Positions 6,271 to 6,387 of a DNA stretch of 6,387 bases are shown here, piece by piece. This DNA comes from Puniceicoccaceae bacterium (lineage in GTDB: Bacteria > Verrucomicrobiota > Verrucomicrobiia > Opitutales > Coraliomargaritaceae), in assembly GCA_003567255.1 (NCBI GenBank), contig PWZW01000128.1, positions 1-6,387 of the forward strand, given 5' to 3'. The notes under the pieces were generated by a model. It did not search any database, was not told where the DNA came from, and saw only the letters and a program-made list of their open reading frames with translations. Numbering within the stretch: the first letter of the stretch is position 1; every line of letters begins with the position of its first letter. Position numbers and translations under genes: made by a program.

Positions 6271-6387
6271 TCACCCCCAGAGCCTGCGCAGAGTCGCGAA
6301 GCGGCCGTCGCCGGAGTGCGGTTCGTGGACCAGTTGAGGTTTGGGCAGTCGCTTCCTGCCGGTCGCCAGTTGCCAGGGCCTGGCGAG
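6271..6387 (-). CDS. Possible C-terminal end of an unrecognised protein, 5' part outside window
   Basis: From the right edge, one minus-strand frame stays open for 38 codons and ends at the TGA at 6271-6273. The last residues read HEPHSGDGRFATLRRLWG. The stretch is about 69% GC by my count, and about 31 of the 38 codons end in G or C, clearly above the neighbouring glycosylase gene. That third-position bias favours this frame over the other two minus-strand frames, which are also open because GC-rich DNA has few stops. I do not recognise the protein and the fragment is too short for a functional guess. It may equally be non-coding or a foreign segment. It would be co-directional with the other genes and end 59 bases before the glycosylase start. 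Confidence 0.35.
   Translation of the reverse strand, partial: LARPWQLATGRKRLPKPQLVHEPHSGDGRFATLRRLWG

Overview
The window is a stretch of bacterial chromosome with moderate GC. Every supported gene lies on the minus strand, so it is read from the right edge to the left. The gene forms fit a marine Verrucomicrobiota bacterium, perhaps of the Opitutales/Puniceicoccaceae type. They include a long AcnA aconitase, an anti-sigma-antagonist with a helical C-terminal tail, an Fpg-like glycosylase with an altered zinc finger, and mostly absent Shine-Dalgarno sequences. This placement is inference from memory of gene families, not a database result.

In transcription order the layout is: (i) a GC-rich end of an unidentified reading frame at the right edge (6271-6387, low confidence); (ii) an Fpg/Nei-family DNA glycosylase (5399-6211); (iii) a single-domain thiol peroxidase, i.e. 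a peroxiredoxin (4801-5274); (iv) a 944-residue aconitate hydratase, acnA (1899-4733); (v) a 169-residue STAS-domain anti-sigma factor antagonist (1345-1854); (vi) a membrane-anchored GAF + SpoIIE/PP2C phosphatase (1-1275), cut by the left edge of the window just after its LYTDGVTE motif. Gaps between the identified genes are 44 to 124 bases. No convincing terminator lies between them, so some or all could be co-transcribed.

Two themes appear. The first three identified genes deal with oxidative chemistry: repair of oxidised bases, peroxide reduction, and an oxidant-labile [4Fe-4S] TCA-cycle enzyme. The last two form the phosphatase and substrate halves of a partner-switching switch of the RsbU/RsbV or SpoIIE/SpoIIAA type; the anti-sigma kinase is not in the window. 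I see no mobile element, CRISPR array, tRNA or rRNA, and no stretch over 300 bases without a gene. The window reads as largely ordinary core-genome sequence. The points most worth a second look are the altered zinc finger of the glycosylase, the phosphatase/STAS pair next to acnA, and the GC-rich right edge.
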